Shown here: one piece after another, positions 5,717 to 6,328 of the stretch | Layout: every line of letters begins with the position of its first letter | Position numbering within the stretch: the stretch's first letter is position 1 | Assembly: GCA_027083075.1 (NCBI GenBank) | Contig: JALWQQ010000100.1 | Span: forward strand, 1 to 6,328 | Reading direction: 5' to 3' | Origin: Campylobacteraceae bacterium | GTDB taxonomy: Bacteria; Campylobacterota; Campylobacteria; Campylobacterales; Sulfurovaceae | Length of the DNA stretch: 6,328 nucleotides | Notes under the pieces: generated by a model | What the model was told of the DNA's origin: nothing | Databases searched by the model: none | Seen by the model: the letters and a program-made list of their open reading frames with translations, nothing else | Made by a program: the position numbers and the translations under genes

Positions 5717-6328
5717 CCCTTGACAATCTTGGCAAAGAAAAAGCCGCTATAAGCGCCCTCGGGAAGGATGCGCACGGCATGTTGTGTCTGCGGATCGAAG
5801 CGTTGATCCTCCCACCCCTCAAGCGCCGCTTGACGATTAGATATCGGTGTATCGGCAGGTACGATGCGTGCATTCTTGTAGCGTGAGAGCAAAAAGTCCA
5901 ACACTCCCTCGTTCTCTTCGGGTGCAAAGGTGCAGGTCGCATAGATCATCTCGCCACCGGGCTTGAGCGCTTCGAAAGCAGAGACGATCAGCGCCTTTTG
6001 TAGTTTGCTAAAACGCTTGATGCGCTTAGGACTCCACCATGTAATCCCCTCACCAAGATCGATGTGTGCCTCCGAGGAGCAGGGCGCATCCAAAAAGACC
6101 TTATCGAAGATCGCGCCGGTAGCTTTGTGGACGAAGCGCCCATCTTTGTTGTAGCATTGGATATTTTTGGCGCCATGCTCTTTGAAGTTGCGCTTCATGC
6201 GAAAAAAGCGCGACTTGTCGGGCTCTACGGCGCTCACTTTGGCGGCCTTTTCACTGAGTATCAAGCTCTTGCCGCCCGGCGCCGCCGCCAGATCGAGCAC
6301 CCAATCCTCCGGCGCAACATCCAGCGAC
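5713..6328 (-). CDS. RsmB/NOP2/Sun-family RNA (cytosine-C5) methyltransferase, C-terminal part (5' truncated by window edge)
   Basis: 204 complete codons are visible (6327 down to the TGA at 5713-5715). The frame runs through the right edge as SLDVAPEDW before LDLAAAPGGKS, so the Met at 6300 is internal, not the start. These enzymes methylate C5 of cytosine in rRNA or tRNA using S-adenosylmethionine. Seen in order: SAM-binding motif I DLAAAPGGKS (12-21), the acidic end of strand 2 in AVEPDKSRF (33-41), motif IV FLDAPCSSEAHIDLG (78-92) with Cys83, WWSPKRIKR (97-105), and motif VI YATCTFAPEENEGVLDF (129-145) with Cys132. The TCT cysteine is the nucleophile in this family and the PCS cysteine helps release product. 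The RNA target (RsmB, RsmF or tRNA type) cannot be decided from this portion. The stop overlaps the promoter of the antitoxin gene 53 bp downstream. Confidence 0.92.
   Translation of the reverse strand, partial: SLDVAPEDWVLDLAAAPGGKSLILSEKAAKVSAVEPDKSRFFRMKRNFKEHGAKNIQCYNKDGRFVHKATGAIFDKVFLDAPCSSEAHIDLGEGITWWSPKRIKRFSKLQKALIVSAFEALKPGGEMIYATCTFAPEENEGVLDFLLSRYKNARIVPADTPISNRQAALEGWEDQRFDPQTQHAVRILPEGAYSGFFFAKIVKG

Overview
The window looks like a piece of a Campylobacterota (epsilonproteobacterial, Sulfurovum/Sulfuricurvum/Sulfurimonas-like) chromosome. The clue is the combination of a hemL gene followed directly by an AtpZ/AtpI-type gene and a TonB-family protein whose C-terminal half resembles those I recall from that phylum. 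The phylum is an inference from remembered gene content and protein style; genus is not resolvable by eye. Most of the window has roughly balanced base composition (a sampled hemL row is 53% G+C). Two patches stand out as AT-rich: bases 1 to about 540 (sampled rows 18-33% G+C) and the toxin-antitoxin pair at 5055-5659 (sampled rows 33-40%).

Layout from left to right. (1) 3-536, plus strand: C-terminal 177 residues of an AT-rich gene with a NucS/DUF91-like PD-(D/E)XK nuclease domain, cut by the left edge. (2) 559-3387, minus strand: a tight operon read right to left as hemL (haem synthesis), an AtpZ/AtpI-type two-helix membrane protein, an unidentified four-helix membrane protein overlapping it, and a secreted zinc N-acetylmuramoyl-L-alanine amidase. 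(3) 3388-3444: a very short divergent control region in which two perfect TATAAT hexamers face each other inside an 8-bp inverted repeat. (4) 3445-4344, plus strand: a TonB-family energy transducer with an extremely basic spacer; its membrane anchor is encoded upstream of any ATG/GTG/TTG, so it seems to start at ATT or ATC. (5) 4322-5044, minus strand: a secreted YkuD-fold (COG3786-like) L,D-transpeptidase, converging on and overlapping the TonB gene by 23 bp. (6) 5055-5659, minus strand: a PIN-domain (VapC-like) toxin and its antitoxin, antitoxin first, overlapping by ATGA. A near-consensus promoter for this pair sits on the stop codon of the next gene. (7) 5713-6328, minus strand: C-terminal part of an RsmB/NOP2/Sun-family RNA m5C methyltransferase, cut by the right edge.

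Functionally the core genes are housekeeping: haem synthesis, ATP synthase assembly, outer-membrane energisation, cell-wall turnover and cross-linking, and RNA methylation. The accessory layer is the edge of an AT-rich island with a nuclease-like gene and a toxin-antitoxin cassette wedged between two core genes. No tRNA, rRNA, CRISPR array or insertion sequence was seen. No stretch over 300 bases lacks a gene.
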